From assembly GCA_949752795.1 (NCBI GenBank), contig OX457065.1, positions 4,206,501 to 4,270,500 on the forward strand: 64,000 bases of DNA, written 5' to 3'. This stretch comes from Hyperoodon ampullatus. Its lineage: Eukaryota; Chordata; Mammalia; Artiodactyla; Ziphiidae. Within the stretch, counting starts at the first letter, position 1. Each line of letters begins with the position of its first letter. A program made the position numbers and the translations under genes. This document shows, in pieces, positions 35,430-48,409 of the stretch. The notes under the pieces were generated by a model. The model ran no database searches and was not told the DNA's origin. It saw only the letters and a program-made list of their open reading frames with translations.

Positions 35430-37097
35430 CATACACATTTATTTCTTTTTACTTTCTTTTGCAACTTAACTCTCATGGTATGTTGCACTGGAGTTGATTT
35501 CCAAATTGGGGTTTGGTGTAGCTGTACAGCAAGCTGATTCTTTTACACATACAATATATCTAGTGTTTTTCAGATTCCTATTCCATATAGGTAATTGCAG
35601 AACATTGAGTAGAGGCCCTGGTTTTGAAAAGTAGTCCTTATCCAGTGCTTGTTATATATATATATGTTTATAGGTATTTTACTGTGTATGTGTTCATGTG
35701 AACCACCTAACTTATATCTCCAACCCTACTTCCTTTTCAATAACCCTTGGTTTATTCTGAAAGTCAATGAGTGAGGCTGTTTCTGTTTTGTAAACTAGTT
35801 CAGTTGCATGTATGTTTCCATTCCTCCTATACATGATATCATATGCTACGGGTCCTCCTCTGTCTGACTGACTTCACTCAGTGTTTGGGCATCCCAGGTC
35901 TATCCATGTTGCTTCTAATGGCATTATTTCATTCTTTTTCCTGGCTGAGTAACAGTCCCTTGTATACACGTTGGACCTCCTCTTTATGTATTCATCACTC
36001 GCTGGACTATTTCTTTTAGTGTTGTGGCATTTGTAAATACTGCTGCAATAAACATTGGCGTGCTTCTGTGTTTTTGAACTATGGGGATTCCCGAATAGCA
36101 CCCAGGAGTGGGACTGCAGAAATATAGGGTCGGTCTCTCTTTAGTTTTCTAAGAATTGAAATACAGTGCTTTGTAGTGGCAGGTACAAATGTACAGTTCC
36201 ACTCACCGCGTGGGAAGATTCCCTTTTCTCCACACTCATTCCCCATCGATTGTTTTTAGACTTTTTGATGCTGGCCGTATGCCTGCTGCGAGATGATGCC
36301 ACTTTATACTTTTGATATGCATTTCTCGATTAATGAGTGATTTTCTGCCTCCTGTCGTGGTCGGGTATTTCTTTTAAACAGTGTGAGTAAACTTTCCCTC
36401 GTGAAATTTGGATTCTTGAAAGTCTGTGTGTTTCCAATTTTCTTTCGGTTACCTAACCCAGGTCATTTTTGAGGGCACGTGTCTTTAAAAGCCCCAGAGG
36501 CTTTGTGAATATTAGGTGCCCTGAAGCACCGGTTGTAAAGTCGTTGTTACCGAAAATGTCCACAAGGCGGCAGCATTTCTTCGTGCCCATCTGTTGTTCC
36601 TGGGCAACAAAAAGCTTTAGGAAGAGTCATCTTCCTGGGCTGTGAATTAGAGAGGAAGGTGCCAGAGGCAATACACAAGGGCTTGTGTATCACTACCTCT
36701 TCCCTGTTAAGCTTCATGACCCCGAATATTCCAAACGCTGGCTAAACCACGGGTGCTGTGGTGTGTAAGTTTGGTGACTCCTGGCAAGGAGGTTGAATGT
36801 GGGAACCCCACAACCAGCAGCCGTAGGTGCTCGGTCACTTTTTGAATGTCCTGCAGCCTAGAAGTTCCCCCATGGTTTGGGCGTACTGGCTTCCTTTTAG
36901 CTCTAGGAAGGCCCACGTAGATTCTGAAGTTTTGGTTCCCCCAGAAAGGAAGACACACTACACCTTTACTGGGGTGCATTGCAGGCACATGCTCCTCATG
37001 TCTCTCCGCTAAACCTCAGTGCACCCTTGGGACCCCAGGCTGCTCAGGCTGCGGGGATGTGACACCAGCACATATCACGAAGGCTGTAGGAGAAAAG
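35430..37097 (+). repeat. Satellite monomer M22, class T with 1-bp deletion (1,668 bp)
   Basis: Sister of M15. One t is missing in gtgcattgcaggc near 36,977, which shortens the recurrent minus-strand frame of T monomers to 93 codons (36707-36988). Private tatgctacggg near 35,843. L1 remnant frame 35874-36101. Confidence 0.92.
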
Positions 37098-38760
37098 CAT
37101 ACACATTTATTTCTTTTTACTTTCTTTTGCAACTTAACTCTGATGGTATGTTGCACTGGAGTTGATTTCCAAATTGGGGCTGGGTGTAGCTGTACAGCAA
37201 GCTGATTCTTTTACACATATAATATATCTAGTGTTTTTCAGATTCCTATTCCATATAGGTAATTGCAGATCATTGAGTAGAGGCCCTGTTGTTGAAAAGT
37301 AGTCCTTGTCCAGTGCTTGTTATATATATATGTTGATAGGTATTTTACTGTGTATGTGTTCAGGCGAACCGCCTAACTTACATTTCCAGCCCCACTTCCT
37401 TTTTGTAACCCAAGGTTTATTCTGAAAGTCGATGAGTGAGGCTGTTTCTGTTTTGTAAACTAGTTCAGTTGCATGTATGTTTCCATTCTTCCTATACGTG
37501 ATATCATATGCTATGGGTCCTCCTCTGTCTGACTGACTTCACTCAGAGTTTGGGCATCCCAGGTCTATCCATGTTGCTTCTAATGGCATTATTTCATTCT
37601 TTTTCCTGGCTGAGTAACAGTCCCTTGTATACACGTTGGACCTCCTCTTTATGTATTCATCAGTCACTGGACTATTTCTTTTAGTCTCGTGGCATTTGTA
37701 AATACTGCTGCAATAAAGCTTGGCGTGCTTGTGTGTTTTTGAACTATGGAGTTTCCCGAATAACACCCAGGAGTGGGACTGCAGAAATATAGGGTCGATC
37801 TCTCTTTAGTTTTCTAGGAACTGAAATACAGTGCTTTGTAGTGGCACGTACAAATCTACAGTTCCACTCACCGAGTGGGAAGATTCCCTTTCCTCCACAC
37901 TCATTCCCCATCGATTGTTTTTAGACTTTTTGATGCTGGCCATATGCCTGCTGCGAGATGATGCCGCTTTATACTTTTGATATGTATTTCTCGAATAATG
38001 AGCGATTTTCTGCCCCGTGTCATAGTCGGGGTTTTTTTAAACAGTGTGAGTAACCTTTCCCTCCTGAAATTGGGCTTCTTGAAAGTCTGTGTGTTTCCAA
38101 TTTTTTTTCGGTTACCTAACCCAGGTCAATTTTGAGGGCACGTGTCTTTAAAAGCCCCAGAGGCTTTGTGAATCTTAGGTGCCCTGAAGCACCGGTTGTA
38201 AAGTTGTTGTTACCGGAAATGTCCACAAGGCGGCAGCATTTCTTCGTGCCGAACTCGTTCCTCGGCAGCCAAATGCTTTAGGAAAGTCATCTTCCTGGGC
38301 TGTGAATTAGAGGGGAAGGTGCCAGAGGCAACACCCAAGGGCTTGTGTGTCACTACCTCTTCCCTGTTAAGCTTCACGCCCCCGAATATTCCAAACGCTG
38401 GCTAAACAAGCGGGTGCTGCGGTGTGTAATTTTGGTGACTCCTGGCAAGGAGGCTGAATGTGGGAACCCCACAACCAGCAGCCGTAGATGCTCGGTCACT
38501 TTTTGAATCTCCTGCAGCCTAGATGTTCCCCCATGGTTTGGGTGTACTGGCTTCCTTTTAGCTCTAGGAAGGCCCACCTAGATTCTGAAGTTTTGGTTCC
38601 CCCCAGACAGAAAGAGACACTACACCTTTAACGGGGTGCATTTACAGGCACACCCTCCTCACGTCTCTCCGCTAAACCTCAGTGCACCCTTGGGACCCCA
38701 GGCTGCTCAGGCTGCGGGGATGTGACACCAGTGCATATCACGAAGGCCGTAGGAGAAAAG
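37098..38760 (+). repeat. Satellite monomer M23, class K (1,663 bp)
   Basis: Head of a five-monomer K-S-P-P-T block. Shares ctcggcagcc with M6. Private actcagagtttggg near 37,543. L1 remnant frame 37539-37766. Confidence 0.92.
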
Positions 38761-39802
38761 CATACACATTTATTTCTTTTTACTTTCTTTTGCAACTTAA
38801 CTCTGATGGTATGTTGCACTGGAGTTGATTTCCAAATTGGGGTTTGGTGTAGCTGTACAGCAAGCTGATTCTTTTACACATATAATATATCTAGTGTTTT
38901 TCAGATTCCTATTCCATATAGGTAATTGCAGAACTTTGAGTAGAGGCCCTGGTTTTGAAAAGTAGTCCTTGTCCAGTGCTTGTTATATATATATATGTTT
39001 ATAGGTATTTTACTGTGTATGTGTTCATGTGAACCACCTAACTTATATCTCCAACCCCACTTCCTTTTCAGTAACCCTTGGTTTATTCTGAAAGTCAATG
39101 AGTGAGGCTGTTTCTGTTTTGTAAACTAGTTCAGTTGCATGTATGTTTCCATTCTTCCTATACGTGATATCATATGCTATGGATCCTCCTCTGTCTGACT
39201 GACTTCACTCAGTGTTTGGGCATCCCAGGTCTATCCATGTTGCTTCTAATGGCATTATTTCATTCTTTTTCCTGGCTGAGTAACAGTCCCTTGTATACAC
39301 GTTGGACCTCCTCTTTATGTATTCATCACTCGCTGGACTATTTCTTTTAGTGTCATGGCATTTGTAAATACTGCTGCAATAAACATTGGCGTGCTTGTGT
39401 GTTTTTGAACTATGGAGATTCCCGAATAGCACCCAGGAGTGGGACTGCAGAAATATAGGGTCGATCTCTCTTTAGTTTTCTAGGAACTGAAATACAGTGC
39501 TTTGTAGTGGCAGGTACAAATGTACAGTTCCACTCACCGCGTGGGAAGATTCCCTTTTCTCCACACTCATTCCCCATCGATTGTTTTTAGACTTTTTGAT
39601 GCTGGCCATATGTCTGCTGCGAGATGATGCCACTTTATACTTTTGATATGCATTTCTCGATTAATGAGTGATTTTCTGCCTCCTGTCGTGGTCGGGTTTT
39701 TCTTTTAAACAGTGTGAGTAAACTTTCCCTCGTGAAATTTGGATTCTTGAAAGTCTGTGTGTTTCCAATTTTCTTTCGGTTACCTAACCCAGGTCATTTT
39801 TG

Positions 39803-39812
39803 AGGGCACGTG

Positions 39813-39817
<5 letters not shown>
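39803..39817. repeat. Target-site duplication, left copy, SINE 2
   Basis: agggcacgtgtcttt (15 bp), repeated exactly at 40036-40050. Confidence 0.9.
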
Positions 39818-39843
<26 letters not shown>

Positions 39844-40035
39844 GTGGTATGCGGGCCTCTCACTGTTGTGGCCTCTCCCGCTGCGGAGCACAGGCTCCGG
39901 ATGCGCAGGCCCAGCAGCCATGGCTCACGGGCCCAGCCGCTCCGCGGCATATGGGATCCTCCCAGACCGGGGCACGAACCCGCATCCCCTGCATCGGCAG
40001 GCGGACTCTCAACCACTGCGCCACCAGGGAGGCCC
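39818..40035 (-). mobile_element. Cetacean tRNA-derived SINE (CHR type), insertion 2, in M24
   Basis: Same SINE type and orientation as insertion 1. A-box complement at 40013-40023, B-box complement at 39970-39980, body from 39844, uninterrupted T run 39815-39843 (poly-A tail on the minus strand). The minus-strand target reads ctttt/aaagacacg, the usual L1-endonuclease cleavage context. The insertion lies in the unknown module, directly at the CACGTG / tttaaaag site. Confidence 0.95.
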
Positions 40036-40050
40036 AGGGCACGTGTCTTT
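40036..40050. repeat. Target-site duplication, right copy, SINE 2
   Basis: Exact copy of 39803-39817. The empty site is seen in every other monomer, for example near 41,707. Confidence 0.9.
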
Positions 40051-40664
40051 AAAAGCCCCAGAGGCTTTGTGAATATTAGGTGCCCTGAAGCACCGGTTGT
40101 AAAGTTGTTGTTACCGAAAATGTCCACAAGGCGGCAGCATTTCTTCATGCCCATGTGTTGTTCCTGGGCAACAAAAAGCTTTAGGAAGAGTCATCTTCCT
40201 GGGCTGTGAATTAGAGAGCAAGGTGCCAGAGGCAACACCCAAGGGCTTGTGTGTTACTACCTCTTCCCTGTTAAGCTTCATGACCCCGAATATTCCAAAC
40301 GCTGGCTAAACAAGCGGGTGCTGCGGTGTGTAATTTTGGTGACTCCTGGCAAGGAGGCTGAATGTGGGAACCCCACAACCAGCAGCTGTGCAGCCTTGGT
40401 CACTTTTTGAATCTCCTGCAGCCTAGATGGTCCCCCATGGTTTGGGTGCACTGGCTTCCTTTTAGCTCTAGGAAGGCCCACCTCGATTCTGAAGTTTTGG
40501 TTCCCCCCAGAAAGGAAAAGGCACTACACTTTTAAGGGGGTGCATTTACAGGCACACCCTGCTCACATCTCTCCGCTAAACCTCAGTGAACCCTTGGGAC
40601 CCCAGGCTGCTCAGGCTGCGGGGATGTGACACCACCGCATATCACGAAGGCCGTAGGAGAAAAG

Positions 40665-42336
40665 CATACACATTTATTTCCTTTTACTTTCTTTTGCAAC
40701 TTAACTCTGATGGTATGTTGCACTGGAGTTGATTTCCAAATTGGGGTTTGGTGTAGCTGTACAGCAAGATGATTCTTTTACACATATAATATATCTAGTG
40801 TTTTTCAGATTCCTTTTCCATATAGGTAATTGCAGAACGTTGAGTAGAGGACCTAGTGTTGAAAAGTAGTCCTTGTCCAGTGCGTGTTATATATATATAT
40901 ATGTTGATAGGTATTTTACTGTGTATGTTTCAGGTGAACCGCCTAACTTACATCTCCAACCCCACTTCCTTTTTAGTAACCCTAGCTTTATTCTGAAAGT
41001 CGATGAGTGAGGCTGTTTCTGTTTTGTAAACTAGTTCAGTTGCATGTATGTTTCCATTCCTCCTATACGTGATATCATATGCTATGGATCCTCCTCTGTC
41101 TGAGTGACTTCACTCAGTGTTTGGGCATCCCAGGTCTATCCATGTTGCTTCTAATGGCATTATTTCATTCTTTTTCCTGTCTGAGTAACAGTCCCTTGTA
41201 TACACGTTGGACCTCCTCTTTATGTATTCATCACTCGCTGGACTATTTCTTTTAGTGTCATGGCATTTGTAAATACTGCTGCAATAAACATTGGCGTGCT
41301 TGTGTGTTTTTGAACTATGGAGATTCCCGAATAGCACCCAGGAGTGGGACTGCAGAAATATAGGGTCGATCTCTCTTTAGTTTTCTAGGAACTGAAATAC
41401 AGTGCTTTGTAGTGGCAGGTACAAATGTACAGTTCCACTCACCGCGTGGGAAGATTCCCTTTTCTCCACACTCATTCCCCATCGATTGTTTTTAGACTTT
41501 TTGATGCTGGCCATATGCCTGCTGCGAGATGATGCCACTTTATACTTTTGATATGCATTTCTCGATTAATGAGTGATTTTCTGCCTCCTGTCGTGGTCGG
41601 GTATTTCTTTTAAACAGTGTGAGTAAACTTTCCCTCGTGAAATTTGGATTCTTGAAAGTCTGTGTGTTTCCAATTTTCTTTCGGTTACCTAACCCAGGTC
41701 ATTTTTGAGGGCACGTGTCTTTAAAAGCCCCAGAGGCTTTGTGAATATTAGGTGCCCTGAAGCACCAGTTGTAAAGATGTTGTTACCGGAAATGTCCACA
41801 AGGCGGCAGCATTTCTTCGTGCCCATCTGTTGTTCCTGGGCAACAAAAAGCTTTAGGAAGAGTCAACTTCCTGGGCTGTGAATTAGAGAGGAAGGTGCCA
41901 GAGGCAACACCCAAGGGCTTGTGTGTCACTACCTCTTCCCTGTTAAGCTTAATGACACCGAATATTCCAAACGCTGGCTAATCAAGCAGGTGCTGCGGTG
42001 TGTAAGTTTGGTGACTCCTGGCAAGGAGGCTGAATGTGGGAACCCCACAACCAGCAGCTGTGCAGCCTTGGTCACTTTTTGAATCTCCTGCAGCCTAGAT
42101 GGTCCCCCATGGTTTGGGTGTACTGGCTTCCTTTTAGCTCTAGGAAGGCCGACCTAGATTCTGAAGTTTTGGTTCCCCCCAGAAAGGAAAAGGCACTACA
42201 CTTTTAAGGGGGTGCATTTACAGGCACACCCTCCTCACGTCTCTCCGCTAAACCTCAGTGCACCCTTGGGACCCCAGGCTGCTCAGGCTGCGGGGATGTG
42301 ACACCAGCGCCTATCACGGAGGCCGTAGGAGAAAAG
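40665..42336 (+). repeat. Satellite monomer M25, class P (1,672 bp)
   Basis: First of two consecutive P monomers, near-identical to M26. Has ctaatcaagcagg (near 41,978), shared only with M26 and M29, and cctgtctgag. L1 remnant frame 41110-41337. Confidence 0.92.
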
Positions 42337-44008
42337 CATACACATTTATTTCCTTTTACTTTCTTTTGCAACTTAATTCTGATGGTATGTTGCACTGGAG
42401 TTGATTTCCAAATTGGGGTTTGGTGTAGCTGTACAGCAAGCTGATTCTTTTACACATATAATATATCTAGTGTTTTTCAGATTCCTATTCCATATAGGTA
42501 ATTGCAGAACATTGAGTAGAGGCCCTGGTGTTGAAAAGTAGTCCTTGTCCAGTGCGTGTTATATATATATATATGTTGATAGGTATTTTACTGTGTATGT
42601 TTCAGGTGAACCGCCTAACTTACATCTCCAACCCCACTTCCTTTTTAGTAACCCTAGCTTTATTCTGAAAGTCGATGAGTGAGGCTGTTTCTGTTTTGTA
42701 AACTAGTTCAGTTGCATGTATGTTTCCATTCCTCCTATACGTGATATCATATGCTATGGATCCTCCTCTGTCTGAGTGACTTCACTCAGTGTTTGGGCAT
42801 CCCAGGTCTATCCATGTTGCTTCTAATGGCATTATTTCATTCTTTTTCCTGTCTGAGTAACAGTCCCTTGTATACACGTTGGACCTCCTCTTTATGTATT
42901 CATCACTCGCTGGACTATTTCTTTTAGTGTCATGGCATTTGTAAATACTGCTGCAATAAACATTGGCGTGCTTGTGTGTTTTTGAACTATGGAGATTCCC
43001 GAATAGCACCCAGGAGTGGGACTGCAGAAATATAGGGTCGATCTCTCTTTAGTTTTCTAGGAACTGAAATACAGTGCTTTGTAGTGGCAGGTACAAATGT
43101 ACAGTTCCACTCACCGCGTGGGAAGATTCCCTTTTCTCCACACTCATTCCCCATCGATTGTTTTTAGACTTTTTGATGCTGGCCATATGCCTGCTGCGAG
43201 ATGATGCCACTTTATACTTTTGATATGCATTTCTCGATTAATGAGTGATTTTCTGCCTCCTGTCGTGGTCGGGTATTTCTTTTAAACAGTGTGAGTAAAC
43301 TTTCCCTCGTGAAATTTGGATTCTTGAAAGTCTGTGTGTTTCCAATTTTCTTTCGGTTACCTAACCCAGGTCATTTTTCAGGGCACGTGTCTTTAAAAGC
43401 CCCAGAGGCTTTGTGAATATTAGGTGCCCTGAAGCACCAGTTGTAAAGATGTTGTTACCGGAAATGTCCACAAGGCGGCAGCATTTCTTCGTGCCCATCT
43501 GTTGTTCCTGGGCAACAAAAAGCTTTAGGAAGAGTCAACTTCCTGGGCTGTGAATTAGAGAGGAAGGTGCCAGAGGCAACACCCAAGGGCTTGTGTGTCA
43601 CTACCTCTTCCCTGTTAAGCTTAATGACACCGAATATTCCAAACGCTGGCTAATCAAGCAGGTGCTGCGGTGTGTAAGTTTGGTGACTCCTGGCAAGGAG
43701 GCTGAATGTGGGAACCCCACAACCAGCAGCTGTGCAGCCTTGGTCACTTTTTGAATCTCCTGCAGCCTAGATGGTCCCCCATGGTTTGGGTGTACTGGCT
43801 TCCTTTTAGCTCTAGGAAGGCCGACCTAGATTCTGAAGTTTTGGTTCCCCCCAGAAAGGAAAAGGCACTACACTTTTAAGGGGGTGCATTTACAGGCACA
43901 CCCTCCTCACGTCTCTCCGCTAAACCTCAGTGCACCCTTGGGACCCCAGGCTGCTCAGGCTGCGGGGATGTGACACCAGCGCCTATCACGGAGGCCGTAG
44001 GAGAAAAG
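42337..44008 (+). repeat. Satellite monomer M26, class P (1,672 bp)
   Basis: Second P in tandem. Shares atttttcagggcac (near 43,373) only with M29. L1 remnant frame 42782-43009. The head differs from M25 (cttaattctg, ggccctggtg), because M25 follows S and M26 follows P. Confidence 0.92.
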
Positions 44009-45679
44009 CATACACATTTATTTCCTTTTACTTTCTTTTGCAACTTAATTCTGATGGTATGTTGCACTGGAGTTGATTTCCAAATTGGGGTTTGGTGTAG
44101 CTGTACAGCAAGCTGATTCTTTTACACATATAATATATCTAGTGTTTTTCAGATTCCTATTCCATATAGGTAATTGCAGAACATTGAGTAGAGGCCCTGG
44201 TGTTGAAAAGTAGTCCTTGTCCAGTGCTTGTTATATATATATATATGTTTATAGGTATTTTACTGTGTATGTGTTCACGTGAACCACCTAACTTATATCT
44301 ACAACCCCACTTCCTTTTTAGTAACCTTAGCTTTATTCTGAAAGTCGATGAGTGAGGATGTTTCTGTTTTGTAAACTAGTTCAGTTGCATGTATGTTTCC
44401 ATTCCTCCTATACGTGATATCATATGCTATGGATCCTCCTCTGTCTGAGTGACTTCACTCAGTGTTTGGGCATCCCAGGTCTATCCATGTTGCTTCTAAT
44501 GGCATTATTTCATTCTTTTTCCTGTCTGAGTAACAGTCCCTTGTATACACGTTGGACCTCCTCTTTATGTATTCATCACTCGCTGGACTATTTCTTTTAG
44601 TGTCATGGCATTTGTAAATACTGCTGCAATAAAGCTTGGCGTGCTTGTGTGTTTTTGAACTATGGAGATTCCCGAATAGCACCCAGGAGTGGGACTGCAG
44701 AAATATAGGGTCGATCTGTCTTTAGTTTTCTAGGAACTGAAATACAGTGCTTTGTAGTGGCAGGTACAAATGTACAGTTCCACTCACCGCGTGGGAAGAT
44801 TCCCTTTTCTCCACACTCATTCCCCATCGATTGTTTTTAGACTTTTTGATGCTGGCCATATGCCTGCTGCGAGATGATGCCACTTTATACTTTTGATATG
44901 CATTTCTCGATTAATGAGTGATTTTCTGCCTCCTGTCGTGGTCGGGTTTTTCTTTTAAACAGTGTGAGTAAACTTTCCCTCGTGAAATTTGGATTCTTGA
45001 AAGTCTGTGTGTTTCCAATTTTCTTTCGGTTACCTAACCCAGGTCATTTTTGAGGGCACGTGTCTTTAAAAGCCCCAGAGGCTTTGTGAATATTAGGTGC
45101 CCTGAAGCACCGGTTGTAAAGTCGTTGTTACCGAAAATGTCCACAAGGCGGCAGCATTTCTTCGTGCCCATCTGTTGTTCCTGGGCAACAAAAAGCTTTA
45201 GGAAGAGTCATCTTCCTGGGCTGTGAATTAGAGAGGAAGGTGCCAGAGGCAATACACAAGGGCTTGTGTATCACTACCTCTTCCCTGTTAAGCTTCATGA
45301 CCCCGAATATTCCAAACGCTGGCTAAACCACGGGTGCTGTGGTGTGTAAGTTTGGTGACTCCTGGCAAGGAGGCTGAATGTGGGAACCCCACAACCAGCA
45401 GCCGTAGATGCTCGGTCACTTTTTGAATCTCCTGCAGCCTAGAAGTTCCCCCATGGTTTGGATGTACTGGCTTCCTTTTAGCTCTAGGAAGGCCCACGTA
45501 GATTCTGAAGTTTTGGTTCCCCCAGAAAGGAAGACACACTACACCTTTACTGGGGTGCATTTGCAGGCACATGCTCCTCATGTCTCTCCGCTAAACCTCA
45601 GTGCACCCTTGGGACCCCAGGCTGCTCAGGCTGCGGGGATGTGACACCAGCACATATCACGAAGGCTGTAGGAGAAAAG
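44009..45679 (+). repeat. Satellite monomer M27, class T (1,671 bp)
   Basis: Shares atctacaacccc and gaggatgtttc only with M30, and ggatgtactgg with M30 and M35. It has the K-type aataaagcttgg near 44,626, a short exchange. L1 remnant frame 44455-44682; 97-codon frame 45288-45581. Confidence 0.92.
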
Positions 45680-47344
45680 CATACACATTTATTTCTTTTT
45701 ACTTTCATTTGCAAATTAACTCTGATGGTATGTTTCACTGGAGTTGATTTCCAAATTGGGGCTGGGTGTAGCTGTACAGCAAGCTGATTCTTTTACACAT
45801 ATAATATATCTAGTGTTTTTCAGATTCCTATTCCATATAGGTAATTGCAGATCATTGAGTAGAGGCCCTGTTGTTGAAAAGTAGTCCTTGTCCAGTGCTT
45901 GTTATATATATATATGTTGATAGGTATTTTACTGTGTATGTGTTCAGGCGAACCGCCTAACTTACATTTCCAGCCCCACTTCCTTTTTGTAACCCAAGGT
46001 TTATTCTGAAAGTCGATGAGTGAGGCTGTTTCTGTTTTGTAAACTAGTTCAGTTGCATGTATGTTTCCATTCTTCCTATACGTGATATCATATGCTATGG
46101 GTCCTCCTCTGTCTGACTGACTTCACTCAGTGTTTGGGCATCCCAGGTCTATCCATGTTGCTTCTAATGGCATTATTTCATTCTTTTTCCTGGCTCAGTA
46201 ACAGTCCCTTGTATACACGTTGGACCTCCTCTTTATGTATTCATCAGTCACTGGACTATTTCTTTTAGTCTCGTGGCATTTGTAAATACTGCTGCAATAA
46301 ACATTGGCGTGCTTGTGTGTTTTTGAACTATGGAGTTTCCCGAATAACACCCAGGAGTGGGACTGCAGAAATATAGGGTCGATCTCTCTTTAGTTTTCTA
46401 GGAACTGAAATACAGTGCTTTGTAGTGGCACTTACAAATCTACAGTTCCACTCACCGAGTGGGAAGATTCCCTTTCCTCCACACTCATTCCCCATCGATT
46501 GTTTTTAGACTTTTTGATGCTGGCCATATGCCTGCTGCGAGATGATGCCGCTTTATACTTTTGATATGTATTTCTCGAATAATGAGCGATTTTCTGCCCC
46601 GTGTCATAGTCGGGGTTTTTTTAAACAGTGTGAGTAACCATTCCCTCCTGAAATTGGGCTTCTTGAAAGTCTGTGTGTTTCCAATTTTTTTTCGGTTACC
46701 TAACCCAGGTCAATTTTGAGGGCACGTGTCTTTAAAAGCCCCAGAGGCTTTGTGAATATTAGGTGCCCTGAAGCACCGGTTGTAAAGTTGTTGTTACCGG
46801 AAATGTCCACAAGGCGGCAGCATTTCTTCGTGCCGAACTCGTTCCTCGGCAACCAAATGCTTTAGGAAAGTCATCTTCCTGGGCTGTGAATTAGAGGGGA
46901 AGGTGCCAGAGGCAACACCCAAGGGCTTGTGTGTCACTACGTCTTCCCTGTTAAGCTTCACGCCCCCGAATATTCCAAACGCTGGCTAAACCAGCGGGTG
47001 CTGCGGTGTGTAAGTTTGGTGACTCCTGGCAAGGAGGCTGAATGTGGGAACCCCACAACCAGCAGCCGTAGATGCTCGGTCACTTTTTGAATCTCCTGCA
47101 GCCTAGATGTTCCCCCATGGTTTGGGTGTACTGGCTTCCTTTTAGCTCTAGGAAGGCCCACCTAGATTCTGAAGTTTTGGTTCCCCCCAGACAGAAAGAG
47201 ACACTACACCTTTAACGGGGTGCATTTACAGGCACACCCTCCTCACGTCTCTCCGCTAAACCTCAGTGCACCCTTGGGACCCCAGGCTGCTCAGGCTGCG
47301 GGGATGTGACACCAGTGCATATCACGAAGGCCGTAGGAGAAAAG
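45680..47344 (+). repeat. Satellite monomer M28, class K, mosaic (1,665 bp)
   Basis: K with ggctcag (near 46,193) and aataaacattgg (near 46,296) in place of the K strings. Shares gtggcacttac, gtaaccattccc and ctacgtcttcc with M31 and M36, a right-hand K subfamily. Unknown-module frame 46958-47161. Confidence 0.92.
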
Positions 47345-48165
47345 CATACACATTTATTTCTTTTTACTTTCTTTTGCAACTTAACTCTGATGGTATGTTG
47401 CACTGGAGTTGATTTCCAAATTGGGGTTTGGTGTAGCTGTACAGCAAGCTGATTCTTTTACACATATAATATATCTAGTGTTTTTCAGATTCCTATTCCA
47501 TATAGGTAATTGCAGAACTTTGAGTAGAGGCCCTGGTTTTGAAAAGTAGTCCTTGTCCAGTGCTTGTTATATATATATATGTTTATAGGTATTTTACTGT
47601 GTATGTGTTCATGTGAACCACCTAACTTATATCTCCAACCCCACTTCCTTTTCAGTAACCCTTGGTTTATTCTGAAAGTCAATGAGTGAGGCTGTTTCTG
47701 TTTTGTAAACTAGTTCAGTTGCATGTATGTTTCCATTCTTCCTATACGTGATATCATATGCTATGGGTCCTCCTCTGTCTGACTGACTTCACTCAGTGTT
47801 TGGGCATCCCAGGTCTATCCATGTTGCTTCTAATGGCATTATTTCATTCTTTTTCCTGTCTGAGTAACAGTCCCTTGTATACACGTTGGACCTCCTCTTT
47901 ATGTATTCATCACTCGCTGGACTATTTCTTTTAGTGTCATGGCATTTGTAAATACTGCTGCAATAAACATTGGCGTGCTTGTGTGTTTTTGAACTATGGA
48001 GATTCCCGAATAGCACCCAGGAGTGGGACTGCAGAAATATAGGGTCGATCTGTCTTTAGTTTTCTAGGAACTGAAATACAGTGCTTTGTAGTGGCAGGTA
48101 CAAATGTACAGTTCCACTCACCGCGTGGGAAGATTCCCTTTTCTCCACACTCATTCCCCATCGAT

Positions 48166-48182
48166 TGTTTTTAGACTTTTTG
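48166..48182. repeat. Target-site duplication, left copy, SINE 3
   Basis: tgtttttagactttttg (17 bp), repeated exactly at 48410-48426. Confidence 0.9.
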
Positions 48183-48409
48183 TTTTTTTGTTTTTTTTTT
48201 TTTTTTTTTTTTTTTTTGCGGTACGCGGGCCTCTCACTGTTGTGGTCTCTCCCGTTGCGGAGCACAGGCTCCGGATGCGCAGGCTCAGCGGCCATGGCTC
48301 ACGGGCCCAGCCGCTCCGTGGCATATGGGATCCTCCCAGACCGGGGCACGAACCCGTATCCCCTGCATCGGCAGGCGGACTCTCAACCACTGCGCCACCA
48401 GGGAGGCCC
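48183..48409 (-). mobile_element. Cetacean tRNA-derived SINE (CHR type), insertion 3, in M29
   Basis: Same type and orientation as the other two. A-box complement at 48387-48397, B-box complement at 48344-48354. The tail on plus is seven T, one G, then 27 T (48183-48217). A 17-bp target-site duplication flanks it. It sits in the L1-derived module. Its body shares ggctcacgggcccag with insertion 2. Confidence 0.95.

Larger units (their letters stand above)
38761..40664 (+). repeat. Satellite monomer M24, class S with a SINE, mosaic (1,904 bp)
   Basis: Without the SINE and its duplicated target (233 bp) it is 1,671 bp. It is S at both ends, but between about 39,183 and 39,355 it has atggatcc, ggctgag and tagtgtcatgg, the bases of the S-following T monomers (M3, M10). 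L1 remnant frame 39205-39432; unknown-module frame 40278-40481. Confidence 0.9.
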
